Part shown: positions 1 to 12,537 of the stretch, piece after piece | Numbering within the stretch: the stretch's first letter is position 1 | Layout: every line of letters starts with the position of its first letter | From: Chromera velia | Lineage: Eukaryota; Sar; Chromeraceae | DNA: 64,000 nucleotides | Assembly: GCA_018398765.1 (NCBI GenBank) | Contig: JAHBMJ010005901.1 | Location: 54,096 to 118,095, forward strand | Reading direction: 5' to 3' | Translations under genes and position numbers: made by a program | The notes under the pieces: model-generated | Told to the model about the DNA's origin: nothing | Database searches by the model: none | The model's input: only the letters and a program-made list of their open reading frames with translations

Positions 1-1995
1 GGGGGAGGTATGCGAGAGTAGGGCAGTGGGGTAGGAGGTCTGATGCCCGGTGGCTGCAGCAGCGAGGCGTTTGTTGAGGAATTCGATCAGCTGTTTGTTG
101 CTTGAAATCATCTGCCGAGCTTCGCAGATCTGCCGTCTTAGCTCGGCAGCTTCGTCAGTCTGCTCCCCTGATCTCTTCTGCAGAGAAACATTCAGCTCCC
201 TGAGGCCCTCTGCCTCCTCCTGGGCACTTTTGAGGTCCTTCAAAAGGGCCCCCCCCTCTTTCCTCTGGGCCTCGAGGGCCCCGGCGGCTGTGTGGAGCTT
301 CTGCTTCGCGTGCTTCACCTGCAACAGAGCCGTTCACGTATGCGTGCCTGCGTCTCCCTCTGTGTGTGTGTNGGGGGGGGGGGGGGGCTTTGAGACAGAC
401 CGGGGGCCAAACAGCGAAAGAAAGCAAAAAAATGATCTTGGAGGAAAAGGAAAACACCAAAAGGTGCGCCTGAAGTGTGCAGTGACTGACTGAATGAATG
501 GAGATCATCCAGAGCGAAATGAAAAAGTGACAGGCAAAAGAGCGCAAAGCATTCAAAGTGGAGCGTGCTTCCGTATTCATGTCAGTGCGACCTGCGAGGA
601 CTCAGGCGACAGATCGATCGAATGTTTTCGCTTGAACGTTTTGGACAATTGGGACGTTTGCAAGAAAAAATGAGAGAGAGAGAGAGAGAGGAAAGAGAAA
701 TCCTTAGTGTGGCGTGCATCAAACAAGCAGCTTACTTGTGCTTGCAGTTTTTGCACAATCGTCACCCCCTTGGAGACTTCCGAGAGTGCTGCCTCTAGCC
801 TCTCCTCGAGGGTGAGGATGTCCTTCTTCAATCCTTCTCTCTCCGTCTCCATTTCCTTTTTCTCATTCAACCACTCCGTCTCCTTCTCTGCATACTCCCT
901 CAAAATCCTCTCTTTCTCCTCCCCACTTTCCATCAACACACGCCGCTCCTCCTCGGTCTTTGTCAACAACCTCTCCGTCTCTGTCTCTTTTGACTTCGCG
1001 GCACACACCGAGCTCTGAGCCTCTGCAGCAGCCAGCCGGGCATCAGCCAATTCGGCCTCTGCCCTCTGCAGCCTGTTGAGGGTCTCCCGCTCGGCCGTCT
1101 CTGCCCGCACGAGACGGGCCCGCAAGTCCTCTTTCTGCACTCTGCCCTCCTCCAGAGCTCTGCTCTGGTCCTGGAGACGCGAACGAAGCTCGGCCTCAAG
1201 AGAGCGCCTCTCTTCAGAGGACTGCACTCTCAAGGCCTCCAGCGCCTCCCTGTGCCTGGAGGCCTGCCTGTCTATCTCCGTTCTATGTCTTTCCACTGCC
1301 TCCTCTAACTGACGGGCTCCGCTTGCCCCACTCTCCTTCAACTGGCCGCTGCGTTCCCTCAACTCAACTCTGAGGCGCGACTCTTCTGCCTCCAGCCTTT
1401 GCACTGACTTCTCCAGACTCCCTGCCCTCCCTCTAAATTCTTGAAGTTTCGCTGCCAGATAGACCTTCACACTGTGGTCATTTCCCGGACGGAGACGGAG
1501 GGCGAGGTGCGTGATTTCTGAAAACCGGGTGATCTCAATAACGGATAAAACGGTTTCGCCCGAAGAAAATGAGGGCTCTTGTGGGGATAGGACCTCGCTT
1601 GCCGGACCGAAGACGGCAGTAAGGGCCCCGGCAAACAGCGAACTGGGCCCCGCAGCCTCAGACGCCGCGGTTTCCTTCTCTGTCTGTCCCGTCTCCTTTT
1701 CCCCCTCGACTCTGATACACTCATCTAGAAGGTCCGCGAGTCGCTGGGGAAAGGACTGAAAATCCACCAACAGCCTCTGCTCAGACTTCAACAGCTGAAA
1801 ATCAGAGTCACTGAATTCTGCTGCGTAGAGAAAGAACGGATCGTTTTCGCTTGTCAATTGCACGCACACACAGGGAGAAGAAGTCGTGGCGGGTCCGTTG
1901 GACGACCTTCCGTCTTTTATTTCGACCACAATTCTCTCAGTCTGAGGACTCCTGCCGGAGTGCAGCAAGCGAATAGGTACCTCCTTTTTATACAT
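1..1995 (-). CDS. SAS6: SAS-6, centriolar cartwheel protein (3' end outside window)
   Basis: SAS-6 dimers assemble into the ninefold cartwheel that templates centrioles and basal bodies. Exon 1 is 736-1995 (420 codons) and exon 2 runs from 318 to the window edge; the junction is phase 0 with donor GTAAGC and acceptor TTGCAG. The globular head is recognisable: residues about 46-86 hold the FFLYAAEFSDSDFQLLK and LLVDFQSFPQRLADLL segments, and residues about 150-190 hold the PISA-like stretch ITHLALRLRPGNDHSVKVYL. From about residue 190 the protein is a Glu/Arg/Leu-rich coiled coil. It continues in exon 2 and includes SSNKQLIEFLNKRL, which matches the conserved end of the SAS-6 coil. I chose the ATG at 1993-1995 because the codons upstream are GTG, not ATG. 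The C-terminal tail is not in the window. A single N in a poly-G tract (372) lies in the intron. Confidence 0.93.
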
Positions 1996-3191
1996 CGCTC
2001 CTTTCCTTTCTGAACAGGACACCCCACCTCTGCGCCGTGGAGGTTAAGAAAAGATACACAAAGTGTTGTTTCAGGGGCACTCAAAGAGAGACGGAATTAA
2101 AATGTGGTCAAAGAGACAAATGAGCGTCCTGCACACCAGGACTGCGAACGAATTAAGGATTTCAGTCAGAGATCAGACAGTGACATCAACTGTGTTACAC
2201 TGTATGACAAACCCGCTTTCAAATGACAACGACATGCTATATAGCTGCGCAATGCTGTGCATGTCACTGCATGAATCTGCATGATCTGTGCATGGCAATG
2301 CATGGCAAGCTGTGGCGCGCAATACTGGATTCGTCGCTGCAGATTTATGCGCGCTTTGCGCGCGATGGCAAAGAGACTGAATGCGTACATCCTGCAGTGA
2401 CAGTGCAGTCTGGGCTGTCTGGCTTATGACGGTCCCATGCAAACGTTTTTTTTTTTGTAAACATTGATAAAGATTCCGTCATACTTTCAGGTTCATAGGA
2501 GTACATAGGAGAGGCGGTCTGTCTTGGCTTTAGCCAGAGATATACGCTACGATAGATCGATCAGTTTCTGCATGCATTGTTATATAATGCTATATTGCAA
2601 CACTGCATCTCTGTATATCACGCCTCTCTATGCGCATACGGCCTACTGCCAACGGCCCCGGAAAGCGGCCCAGGGAGAAATCCCAACAAACATTAATTTT
2701 GAATTTTTAATTGTAATTTGAATGCAAGTCGTTTTTCTCAGTTTTGAATGAAGTACAATTCAAAATGTTACTCCCAAAAAACTAGTCTTCCTAATTAAGT
2801 AATCTTCTACATAGTTCTACGTGCTGCGAACACTCGAACCAATACTAAAAAAATCTTTGAAACTCTCACATTTTTTTCTTTTTAGTTCTTCTCTATTCCT
2901 CTCGATTGACAGTATATGACAATGAGTCACAGTGGGGTCGTAACGGCTCCTACAAGCCAGACTACTAGCTACCAAAAGTAACCTGGGTAAATAAAAAAAA
3001 TAATTATAATGTTTTAATAACTTAATTGAATATCAATTGTTTGTTATATTTATTCAAGTATACGCCACCCCACTTTTACAATCAGATCCTAATTGAAGTC
3101 CAAAGTCTTGCTCTACACCCTTCAAAATCCTTTTTCCCCCCTCGGATTTCTTTCTTTAAATTAAACTTCTCCCTCTCTTCAGGTCCCGCTG
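1996..3191. other. Intergenic spacer between SAS-6 and the sushi mosaic gene
   Basis: No gene is supported here. The left half (to about 2440) is rich in TGCATG words and probably serves as the SAS-6 upstream region. The right half (about 2440-3150) is AT-rich, with long A/T runs and no microsatellite, and would be the 3' flank of the mosaic gene. Short ORFs on both strands lack splice context and domain similarity. Confidence 0.7.
2224..2370 (-). promoter_or_regulatory. TGCATG cluster with GCGCGC palindrome upstream of SAS-6
   Basis: TGCATG occurs five times within about 60 bases (from about 2257 to 2307). It is followed by the palindrome GCGCGCTTTGCGCGC near 2350. The cluster sits about 250-350 bases upstream of the SAS-6 ATG. 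Related TGCATGC words are bound by an AP2 factor in apicomplexans; its use here is inferred from position and recurrence at other gene starts in the window. Confidence 0.35.
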
Positions 3192-4082
3192 CTAAGAGGA
3201 CATCGCAGCATCGGCCCCCGGCCTTCTTCTCCTGTTCTCATCCTCCTCTGCGGTGTAAAATGGATACCTCTGCGTGTCCCTGTACACCGCAGGCTCGCCA
3301 ATCCCCCAGCCATCCGGTTCGCGTGACTGGCTCACATTGTACGCATCCAGCACCACCTCCCCACCAGGTCCCCCCCTGATGTCCTTGATGTTGACTTGCC
3401 ACGGCGACTGGGCCTTCCTTCTGGGGTCGACCAGTGTCGGCAAGACGGGTTCGGAGAAGAAGAAATCTTCGGATGTCCGGTGGTCTGGCACTGCGTTGAG
3501 AACGTGATACTCAGGGTGGTACATGATCGTCTGTACAGAGTCCTGAGGGAAGCTGCCTGAGGTGATTCGTTCTGAAGGAACCCATGTTCCTCCTGCGTTG
3601 CAGAAAGAATAGTAAACTTCCCGACCGCTCGACCGCTTTCCGTTCTCAAGACGTTCGAATGCCACCCAGCTTCCCCTGCCCCACCAACGAGAGGAGCACT
3701 GAGAGGAGGAAGGACCCCACAACCCCCTCCAGCAATTAGTAGGATCGCAACACCCCGGACCCCAGATTGCCCAGTGCTTGTACAGAGGGATCGTCTCGTT
3801 GACGTTCTGAATAAAATCTGGATGATGACCCTCAGTCGCAAACTGATCCAGCTTGTACTTCCATCCTAAATTCGTTTTCCCCTTCGGACTGTCTTTCACC
3901 TTCTTCTTAAATGCTTCTGCCATTTTTTCATACTTCTGCCAATCATACTGCGCTTTGAGGCTGTCGGGGTACTTCTCGTTTCCGAGCATGTACATGGTCC
4001 ACCAGGGGGCCGCCAGGAGGCCCATGATGCGCCGGGCCTCTATCTTCCAAATCAGGGCGGGCGCTCGTTCAGCACGACCGAC
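3192..4082 (-). other. Unique C-terminal exon of the mosaic protein (296 residues)
   Basis: This single 891-base exon is entered in phase 0 after TGCAG and ends at the TAG at 3192-3194. It begins with ALIWKIEARRIMGLLAAPWW and continues with a Lys-rich stretch, a Trp/Cys-rich centre (GPGCCDPTNCWRGLWG, SRWWGRGSWVAFE) and YSFCNAGGTWVPSERITSG. It ends in a basic tail. I see no convincing transmembrane helix; the short hydrophobic stretch near its start is too short to be sure. There is no recognised family. The Trp/Cys centre looks extracellular, like the modules before it. Confidence 0.6.
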
Positions 4083-6431
4083 CTGCAGCAAAGCGCATAT
4101 AATAGATGGGCGGAGATTAATTCTGATGTCTGGATTGCTCTCTACTTGCGGGAGTCACATCGATCAATACAAATGCAGGTGGAGGGCAGGTCATGACGGT
4201 GACGGAGGGTAAAGCGCATGTGACTTCTTCTCTTCGTGCATGCAGAACCCAAGCAAATGAAAAAAGAAGGAAAAAAGGAAAAAGGAAGCAAGAAAGGAGA
4301 GAGAGAGAGAGGGGGGGAAAGAGAGAGAAAGAGAGAGAGAGAAAGAAAGAAAGAAAGAAAAAAAGGCAGACAGACAGACAGACAGACAGACAGACAGGTA
4401 TAAATAAATAAATAAAGAAAGAAAGAAAGAAAGAAAGAAAAAAAGAAAGAACGAACGAAAGAAAGAAAGAAAGAAAGAACGAAAGAAAGAAAGAAAGGAG
4501 TCGGAAGCAAGAGAGAGTGAGAGAGAGAAAATGAGAAAGAGAGAGAGAGTGCGCGCGTGCGCGAGGGAGAGAGAAAGAGGAAGGAATGAAAGAAGGAAGG
4601 AAGGAAGCCAATCGATCAATCCTACCTGGTCATGGCTGTTCACAAAGCTTCTCATTTCCTCAGAGGCCAAAGGCCCCATGATGTTCTTTGAGGAAGGCTT
4701 CGAGGGGGCCTCGCTTTGAAGTTTCGCCTGTTCCTTGTAGTATTCAAGTCGGTTTTGGGTAAACAGAGGAAGCCACTGGTTTTTCATCGGGTCGTAGATG
4801 TCGAAGGGACCCGGGCAACCGCCTGCATGGCATCATTCGCCGGTGTGTCCATTCAAAGGAGAATAGGGGGCATAAAAAATCGTTACAACACAACGTCGTT
4901 AATGGAATCAGATAATCCATGCGAGCGAGTCCATCGACACATGAATGCATTCAGTTGAGTTGACAGAATTGAGTGTCAACCAAAGAGAAGAGAAGAGAGG
5001 AGAAGAGAAGAGAAGGGAGGACTGGAGGAAGACCAGTGGACGCGTGCACAGGAGAGGAATGAATGAATGAGTGAATGAGTGAATGAATGAAAGAAGAAAG
5101 GAAGGAAGGAGAGAAAAGAGAAACAAACAGAGTGACAAAAAGAGACAGGAAAAGAAAACGTGCAATGGAAGAAAGAAAGAAAGAGAGAAAGAGAACCAGA
5201 GCTGCATGGTTGACTGACGATCGCATTGGAAGGGAAGTTCAGACCACCTGCCATCATTGCATTGCACGGTTCCGACCTGCAGAGAGGTGAAGACCCAACC
5301 GCGCACGCATAAACATATTGTTGTTTATTCCCTCGCTGGATTGCCGCACGCAGTCACTTCTGCCTATGCCGCGGGCGCTTTGGGTGACTGTGTCGAAAAG
5401 CAAACACACCGGCCATCCGTCAGCCGTCTATGACTCTTGTGTCTTTCTGTGACTATGATGCTGCAAATTGCTTTTGTTTGTTTGTTTGGCCAAACAGTCT
5501 GCAAAGACAGGAAGGAAGGAAGACATCCAGGCTGACTGACTGACAGTGTCGAAGAAGTTCTGCTCGAAGTTGAAAGAGTCCAGTTGACGCCAAACAGGAG
5601 AAAATCCTTTTGCGGTGTTGCAGGTGATGATGTGGAGGTCCCCGTGCTGCGATCACTCATGGATGTATATTTCGGTGTGTGTGTGTGTGTGTGTGTGAGG
5701 GGAGGAGGTTGGCTGAGGGTGAGGAGGCTCGGAGGAATATTCTCATTTTTTTGTATACACGCCAGTTTATTTGCATCTGTCGACCGTCCTCTTGAGTTGC
5801 TTCTTTGGAGACACGGCCGACTGTCTGAAGCTCCTCAGATCAATGAGGGAACAGATAACGAAGTGCCGTAGCTCTTGTTTCCTTTTCTCGTCTCACACAG
5901 GCAGATGAGGACCTCACAAGACGAGTGCTGATGAACATGCAATCTCTTTCTTTGCCCAGAAAAGGAAAGATAAGATAAGTGTGATCCGGTATGCTGCGAT
6001 ACATGAAGCTCTGGAACAGCGCTACAAAAACTGTCCCTGGCTTTCTGTCTGTCTGTCTGTCTGCCTGCCTGCCTGACCAGGCGAGCCCGATCAAGGAGGT
6101 CCTCTTCTCCCACCACAGGACCCCCCAGGGGATCGTAGGCGGCGGGGTTGTCTCGGAGGATGCTTCTGACGATTTTGTAAGGAGACATGTCGCTCTTAGT
6201 GCACTTTCTCTCTGCGCACTTGTACAACTGGGTGTCCATCTGCACATATAGAGGTACACATTCAGACAGATCATATTTGTGAAACAACGCGTATCCACTT
6301 CAGCCACACATGTACAGGAAGAGACAGAGAGGCGACGAGAGGAGAGGAAAGTGCAAGAATAGCAAACAGAAAGCGAGGGAGGGAAACAGGTGGAAAACGC
6401 ATCGCCCAGCAGAGACAGCGAGCAAGCACTT

Positions 6432-6486
<55 letters not shown>

Positions 6487-9400
6487 CTGCATCGTTTATC
6501 CGAGCCGTTCATTTCGTGTCTGTGCGAATTCTGTTGTGCTGCGATCTTCACACACATTTATTTCACTTCAATGCCACGATGGAGGATTTGTTTGTAGCAG
6601 TCACGTCTTTTGCTCTGAAGATCCGTATTGCTCATTGCTCATGAAAAACCACTTTGAACTGTGAATGTTACAACACACACCTTTGACCTGGATGTCATGC
6701 TGCTGGACTTACACACCTTTGACTTGGATGTCATGCTGCTGGACTTACACACCTTTGACTTGGATGTCACGCTGCTGGACTTACACACCTTTGACTTGGA
6801 TGTCATGCTGCTGGACTTACACACCTTTGACTTGGATGTCATGCTGCTGGACTTGGGGGGAGGGGGCATTCCGGTCTCCTTTGCGGCCTTTGTGAGCTTT
6901 TCCCTCTGTGCCTGCTCTGCCCGAATTGCCTTTTCGTCCTTTCCTTGGTCGAAATCCTCCCTGTCCTTGATCGCGTCCTCCCACTCGGCTGTTTGGTTGC
7001 ACGCAAGCAGGGGGGTGTAGACAGACGAAGGTAGTTTGTTTGAACAGATGACACGTCCTGTAAAAAGATAATCTGTAGTGGGTGCCTCCCCTGAAATGCG
7101 TGCCGGAAGGAAGTCGGGTTTTTAATTTCTGCATCGGCACATCCATGCGGACTCCGATTGATCGTATTGTGTCAGTACCCCCGTGACAGCTTGGTTCACT
7201 AAAGGAGAGAGAAAATTTCTTGGCGGAGCGATCGATAATGCATCGGCATCCGACGCCAAAATCAAACAAAGTCACTCAGTACAGATGAAAAAGGTGTAAA
7301 AAAGGCCAATCTCAGATATTTGTCATGGACCAGAAATGCATGGCGGTCAGTTTTCCTGTAGAGAGGCGCTTAGACCACTTTGTTGAAATGCACTCATCGA
7401 GCGTGAACCTTCCTTCAGCAATGCCATGCAGGTCCTCCTCGCTCAGCATTCTGTCATGCGTGCACTTACAGGCTGAGTATCGTGAGAGTGCCTTGTTGCA
7501 GGGAGAGTGCACGTTCTTTGTGTGGTAGTCGATGCACTTGTCCCGAAGTACGGCTGTGTAAGTGGGGTTGCATCTTCCTGCACACACACATGCACACACA
7601 CAGGCAGTCATTCATTCATGCATGCATGCAGGGAGAGTAAATGAACCATCAAGTTCCCTGAGGTCCGGATAACTTATGCAGGACCACATGTAAGGATGAA
7701 TAAGGCATCTCAGCCTTGAACTCTTTCGAAGCCTTTGTCAGTTCCTTTTCTTCCAATTAGAGAGCACACGCATGCACCAAGAAAGACCGACACGATCGAG
7801 GAGCGATCCGAACAGACATGTGGACGGAGAGAGGGACGAAGAAACAGAGATGCCCACAATGTCGATCGAGAGAATCCATTACCAACAAGAGGGAAGAGAG
7901 TAAGCGCGAAAGGATGGGCTGATTGATTCATGCACCCACTCACTCACTCACTCACTCCCTCCCTCACTCACTCACTCACTCACTCCAAACTCACTCAGGC
8001 AGAGGATAGAGGCAGGGCTCCAGTGGCCATCCAGGCAGGTCACCTCCTCAAACATGCTCGTCTCGTGCCGTACCTGCGTATGATTCGTTCGTGCGTACAC
8101 ATCATGCACGATGACTTTTTTGACATACAGCTGGACAGCCAGAAGAGAGTGAGAGTCATACGTCCATTGTCCACGACAATCTTATAATGTGCATTGATAA
8201 GAAGGCAGGGAAGCAGAGAGTCTGTCTCAGAGAGGCAGAGACTAACATTGAGAGATGGGCGCGGAGTAGGCCGGGTGCATGTATTTCACAGGGGTCATAC
8301 AGTGTGTTTTGTTGCTGGCGGATCAGATGCACGAGCAAGTCCACTGAGGGAATCTCGGTGCGAGACGAGAAGGAAGACAAACAATTTGCCGGTGTATGAC
8401 CAGCCAGCAAACGGAGTCGTGTAGAACGTAGCCACGATTTGAGGCCTTGTTCAGTTCATGTCTTTGACTTGCGTTGGAATTTATGTGACTGTGGGTTTCC
8501 TTCGAAACCGTAAAGTGTAATTTGGAAAGGTGACAGGCAAATGAGCCACGCATCTGTCTCTCTACCCGTTTGTGGCTGTCTTCTTTATCCGTCCATCCAC
8601 ATTTCTTTCGTTGTTACATTTATGCATTTCTTCATCCATTTACTCAGTGTACAGCCACTGAGTCAATAAACCTGATCATCCATGCGTTCACCCATTCAAT
8701 CAACCGCTCTCCTCTCCAATCCTGTTGCAAGCTGACCGACCATGTGTCGTGCGGCAGCTGGGAAGAAACCGCTGCGCCTGTTGGTGTCCCCTTTGCACCT
8801 CAGAAGCCGCTTTGTGCCGTGCAGCACTTCTGGCCAAGCCTTGATTTCCTCCTGCACACATCGAATGACCGGATGGAAAAAGGCGTGCGTCAAGGGACGA
8901 TTGGACAAGTGAGTGAGTGAGTGAGTGCGCGAATCAATGAATGAATGAACGAATGAACGAATGAACGAATGAACGAAAGAACGAAAGAACCAATGAATGA
9001 AGACACTTCTGCAGGAATGGGTAAGAAAGTGATCAACTGAGTTTGTGTGCGGGGGGGACGGGCGGGGGTGGCAGTCGATTGCGGCACCGAGTAAGTGAGT
9101 GAGTGAGGCAGTGAATGAATAAGGAATTGAATATGTGAGTGACAAAGGTCCGAGCGCAACACGACCATCATTCCAGTGGTATACGTTGGTCTTGTTCCGC
9201 ACTAAAGCAATCAAGCATGACAGATGAGCCATTCCGCACTAAAGCAATCAAGCATGACAGATGAGCCATTCCGCACTAAAGCAATCAAACATGACAGATG
9301 AGCCATTCCGCACTAAAGCAATCAAGCATGACAGATGAGCCATTCCGCACTAAAGCAATCAAGCATGACAGATGAGCCATGCGTGAGAAGTTCATGTGCT

Positions 9401-10694
9401 GCATGTATGGTGTCATCCCCATTCACTGCACGCGACTGGCCATGCTCAACGGAAACCTGAGGAAAGCGAGAAGGCGATCGAAGTTTGTAGTCAAATGAGA
9501 GAGACGTGCCGGCCTCTGCGGTCTTTCAAAGAAAGCGTTCGCGCCTCTTTGCATTCCTCGACTGACCGTTATGTCTTTACCCTTCGGTTCCACCATGTGG
9601 TTTGTCATGTACACCGCGACTCTGGAGCTGTCCGGTGAATACTCCGGACAGAGCTCTGAGGGACGAGGAGAGGAGAGGAGAGGAAGTCAGTATATTATCG
9701 GTGCAATCGATTCGATTTGAGGAAAGCTTGTCAGTTTTCTTCTTTCTCATGCGGCCCTGGCTGGGGTCGAGGAAGGGAGGGAGGGAGGGATGCCCCCATG
9801 ACGAGATGATCGAATGAATCGAAACGCCCCCGTGAACGTTATAACTCTCGGTGCAGTCAGACTGACTGACTGACTGACTGACTGACTGAGTGACTGGCTG
9901 ACTGACTTCTGCAAACCATCGTCGATCCCATCCACTTTCCACCCAGGCAGATCAGTCTGTCCTTCCAGGGTTCTCCTTCGACTTTCGGGTAGAAGGTCTT
10001 CTGGACTTCCACGGCTCCGTTGTTAACAACCGTCATCTGCTCTCCCTCACAAAGAAAGAATAAAACACAGAGGCAGAGAAAAAGCGCAAGTCCGTGAATA
10101 AGACAGAAAAACAGAGAGACAGAGAGATGCAGAACTGCAAATAAGTGTGTGAGTGAGAAGTGAGTGAGTGATCAGTGAGCTGCCGGGCGAGCCGGCGATT
10201 GAGTGGGTGTGTGAGTGAACGAGCTGGAGAGTCGGTAAATAAGGGTGTCTGACGGTCTCACGGCTCACGAACGACTCCAGGAAACATTATCAGCAGGCAG
10301 TGTAAACTCAGGACTGCTCTTCATCAACAGAAATTGGATTGAGAGACCTGTCCGTGCCTGGATATTTGACACACAGAAATCGCTTTCTAGCCCCCCCTGC
10401 TTGCCCACCGGTCCGTATCCTTGTTTGCACTTGAGCGTGGCTGTCGCTCCGGCCTTCAGGTACTCCTCCATCTCCCCATAGAGGTCGTACTCAAGTTCAT
10501 ACTCCTGCACGCGAAATTGAGAATTTCTCTATGCACGTACTTCGATAGTGTTTTTATACAAAGCTGCCCGTCTCGGTGCGGAGGTCAAGATGTCGTTTTA
10601 CACGGGCCGCACAGGTTTCAGATTGAGTCCAAAGTGCTTTGTTGAAGGGCTGTGATGAACTGTCTGGGGGGTCGCCATACACAAACGAACAGAA

Positions 10695-10731
<37 letters not shown>

Positions 10732-11169
10732 AACAGACCGACAGACAGACAGACGGACAGACAGACGGACAGACAGACAGACAGACAAACAGTCAGACAG
10801 ACAAACAGACAGACAGACAGAAAGACAGTCAGACAAACAGACAGACAGACAGACAGACGGACAGACAGAGGGACAGACAGAAAAACAGACAGACAAACAG
10901 TCAGAGAGACAAACAGACAGACAGACAGGCAGACAGAAAGAAAAACAGACAGACAGACAGACAGACGGACAGAAAGAAAAACAGACAGACAAACAGTCAG
11001 ACAGACAAACAGACAGACAGGCAGACAGAAAGAAAAACAGACAGACAGACAGGCAGACAGAAAGAAAAACAGACAGACAGGCAGGCAGAGAGAAAGAAAA
11101 ACAGACAGACGGACAGAAAGAAAAACAGACAGACAAACAGTCAGACAGACAAACAGACAGACAGACAGG

Positions 11170-11200
<31 letters not shown>

Positions 11201-11201
11201 G

Positions 11202-11232
<31 letters not shown>

Positions 11233-11806
11233 GCAGACAGAAAGAAAAACAGACAGACAGACAGGCAGACAGAAAGAAAAACAGACAGACAGACAGGCAG
11301 ACAGACGGACAAACAGACAGACAGACAGGCAGACAGACAGAAAAACAGACAGACAGACAGACAGGCAGACAGAAAGAAAAACAGACAGACAGACAGACAG
11401 ACAGGCAGACAGAAAGAAAAACAGACAGACAGACACGCAGAGAGAAAGAAAAACAGACAGAAAGAAAAACAGACAGACAGACAGGCAGACAGAAAGAAAA
11501 ACAGACAGACAGACAGGCAGACAGAAAGAAAAACAGACAGACAGACAGGCAGACAGAAAGAAAAACAGACAGACAGACAGACAGACAGACAGAAAAACAG
11601 ACGGACAGACAGACGGACAGACAGACAGAAAAACAGACAGACAAACAGTCAGACAGACAAACAGACAGACAGACACGCAGACAGACAGACAAACGAGACA
11701 GAAAGAAAAACAGACAGACAGAAAAACAGACAGACAGACAGGCAGACAGAAAGAAAAACAGACAGACAGACAGGCAGACAGAAAGAAAAACAGACAGACA
11801 GACAGG

Positions 11807-11837
<31 letters not shown>

Positions 11838-11881
11838 GCAGACAGACAGTCAGACAGACAAACAGGCAGACAGAAAGAAAA

Positions 11882-11915
<34 letters not shown>

Positions 11916-12461
11916 GGACAGACAGACGGACAGAAAGAAAAACAGACAGACAAACAGTCAGACAGACAAACAGACAGACAGACAGGCAGACAGACAGACA
12001 AACAGAAAAACAGACAGGCAGACTTACAGACAAACAGACAGACAGGCAGACAGGCAGACAGGCAGACAAACAGTCAGACAGACAAACAGACAGACAGGCA
12101 GACAGAAAGAAAAACAGACAGACAGACAGGCAGACAGAAAGAAAAACAGACAGACAGACAGGCAGACAGACAGGCAGACAGAAAGAAAAACAGACAGACA
12201 GACAGGCAGACAGAAAGAAAAACAGACAGAAAGAAAAACAGACAGACAGACAGAAAAACAGAAAGAAAAACAGACAGACAAACAGACAGAAAAACAGACA
12301 GACCTTTGAATCGACTAGGTGCATGATTCCGTCGTCCTCCTCAAAGAACCGACAGGACTCTGCATTCATTCATGCATTCAATCAATCAATCAATCAATTG
12401 ATCCGACGGTGAATCGGAGGGATGTCATCCATAGGGCATTTGACATTCCTCTCTCCCTCTG

Positions 12462-12537
<76 letters not shown>

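Larger units (their letters stand above)
4626..7577 (-). other. Last sushi-like module with a long insertion, and linker exon
   Basis: Exon 7577-7470 has a cysteine-rich helix-like start (RCNPTYTAVLRDKC then SPCNKALSRY). Exon 6988-6825 encodes a charged helix (EWEDAIKDREDFDQGKDEKA) followed by PPPPKSSSMTSKSK. Exon 6239-6078 adds LYKCAERKCTKSDMSPYKI. Only then do the sushi-like signatures HGDLHIITCNTAKGFSP (5646-5545) and VQCNDGRWSELPFQC (5276-5219) appear. Exon 4822-4626 (phase 1 to 0) is a cysteine-poor linker starting GCPGPFDIYDP. The insertion resembles no domain I know; its four close cysteines could form a separate small fold. Confidence 0.5.

Noticed and set aside
4117-4787. Leucine/serine/phenylalanine-rich frames on the minus strand
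   Set aside because: They read through (TTTC)n and (TC)n intron repeats.
6676-6855. A 12-residue repeat protein on the plus strand
   Set aside because: The minus-strand frame continues a phase-matched exon of the mosaic gene; the plus frames have no context.
9198-9380. CRISPR-like direct repeats of 37 bp
   Set aside because: The copies are contiguous with no spacers, in a eukaryotic intron.
10554-12412. Several 500+ codon open frames on both strands
   Set aside because: They are produced by the four-base CTGT/ACAG repeat, which lacks stops in all frames; the array lies in an intron bounded by phase-matched exons.
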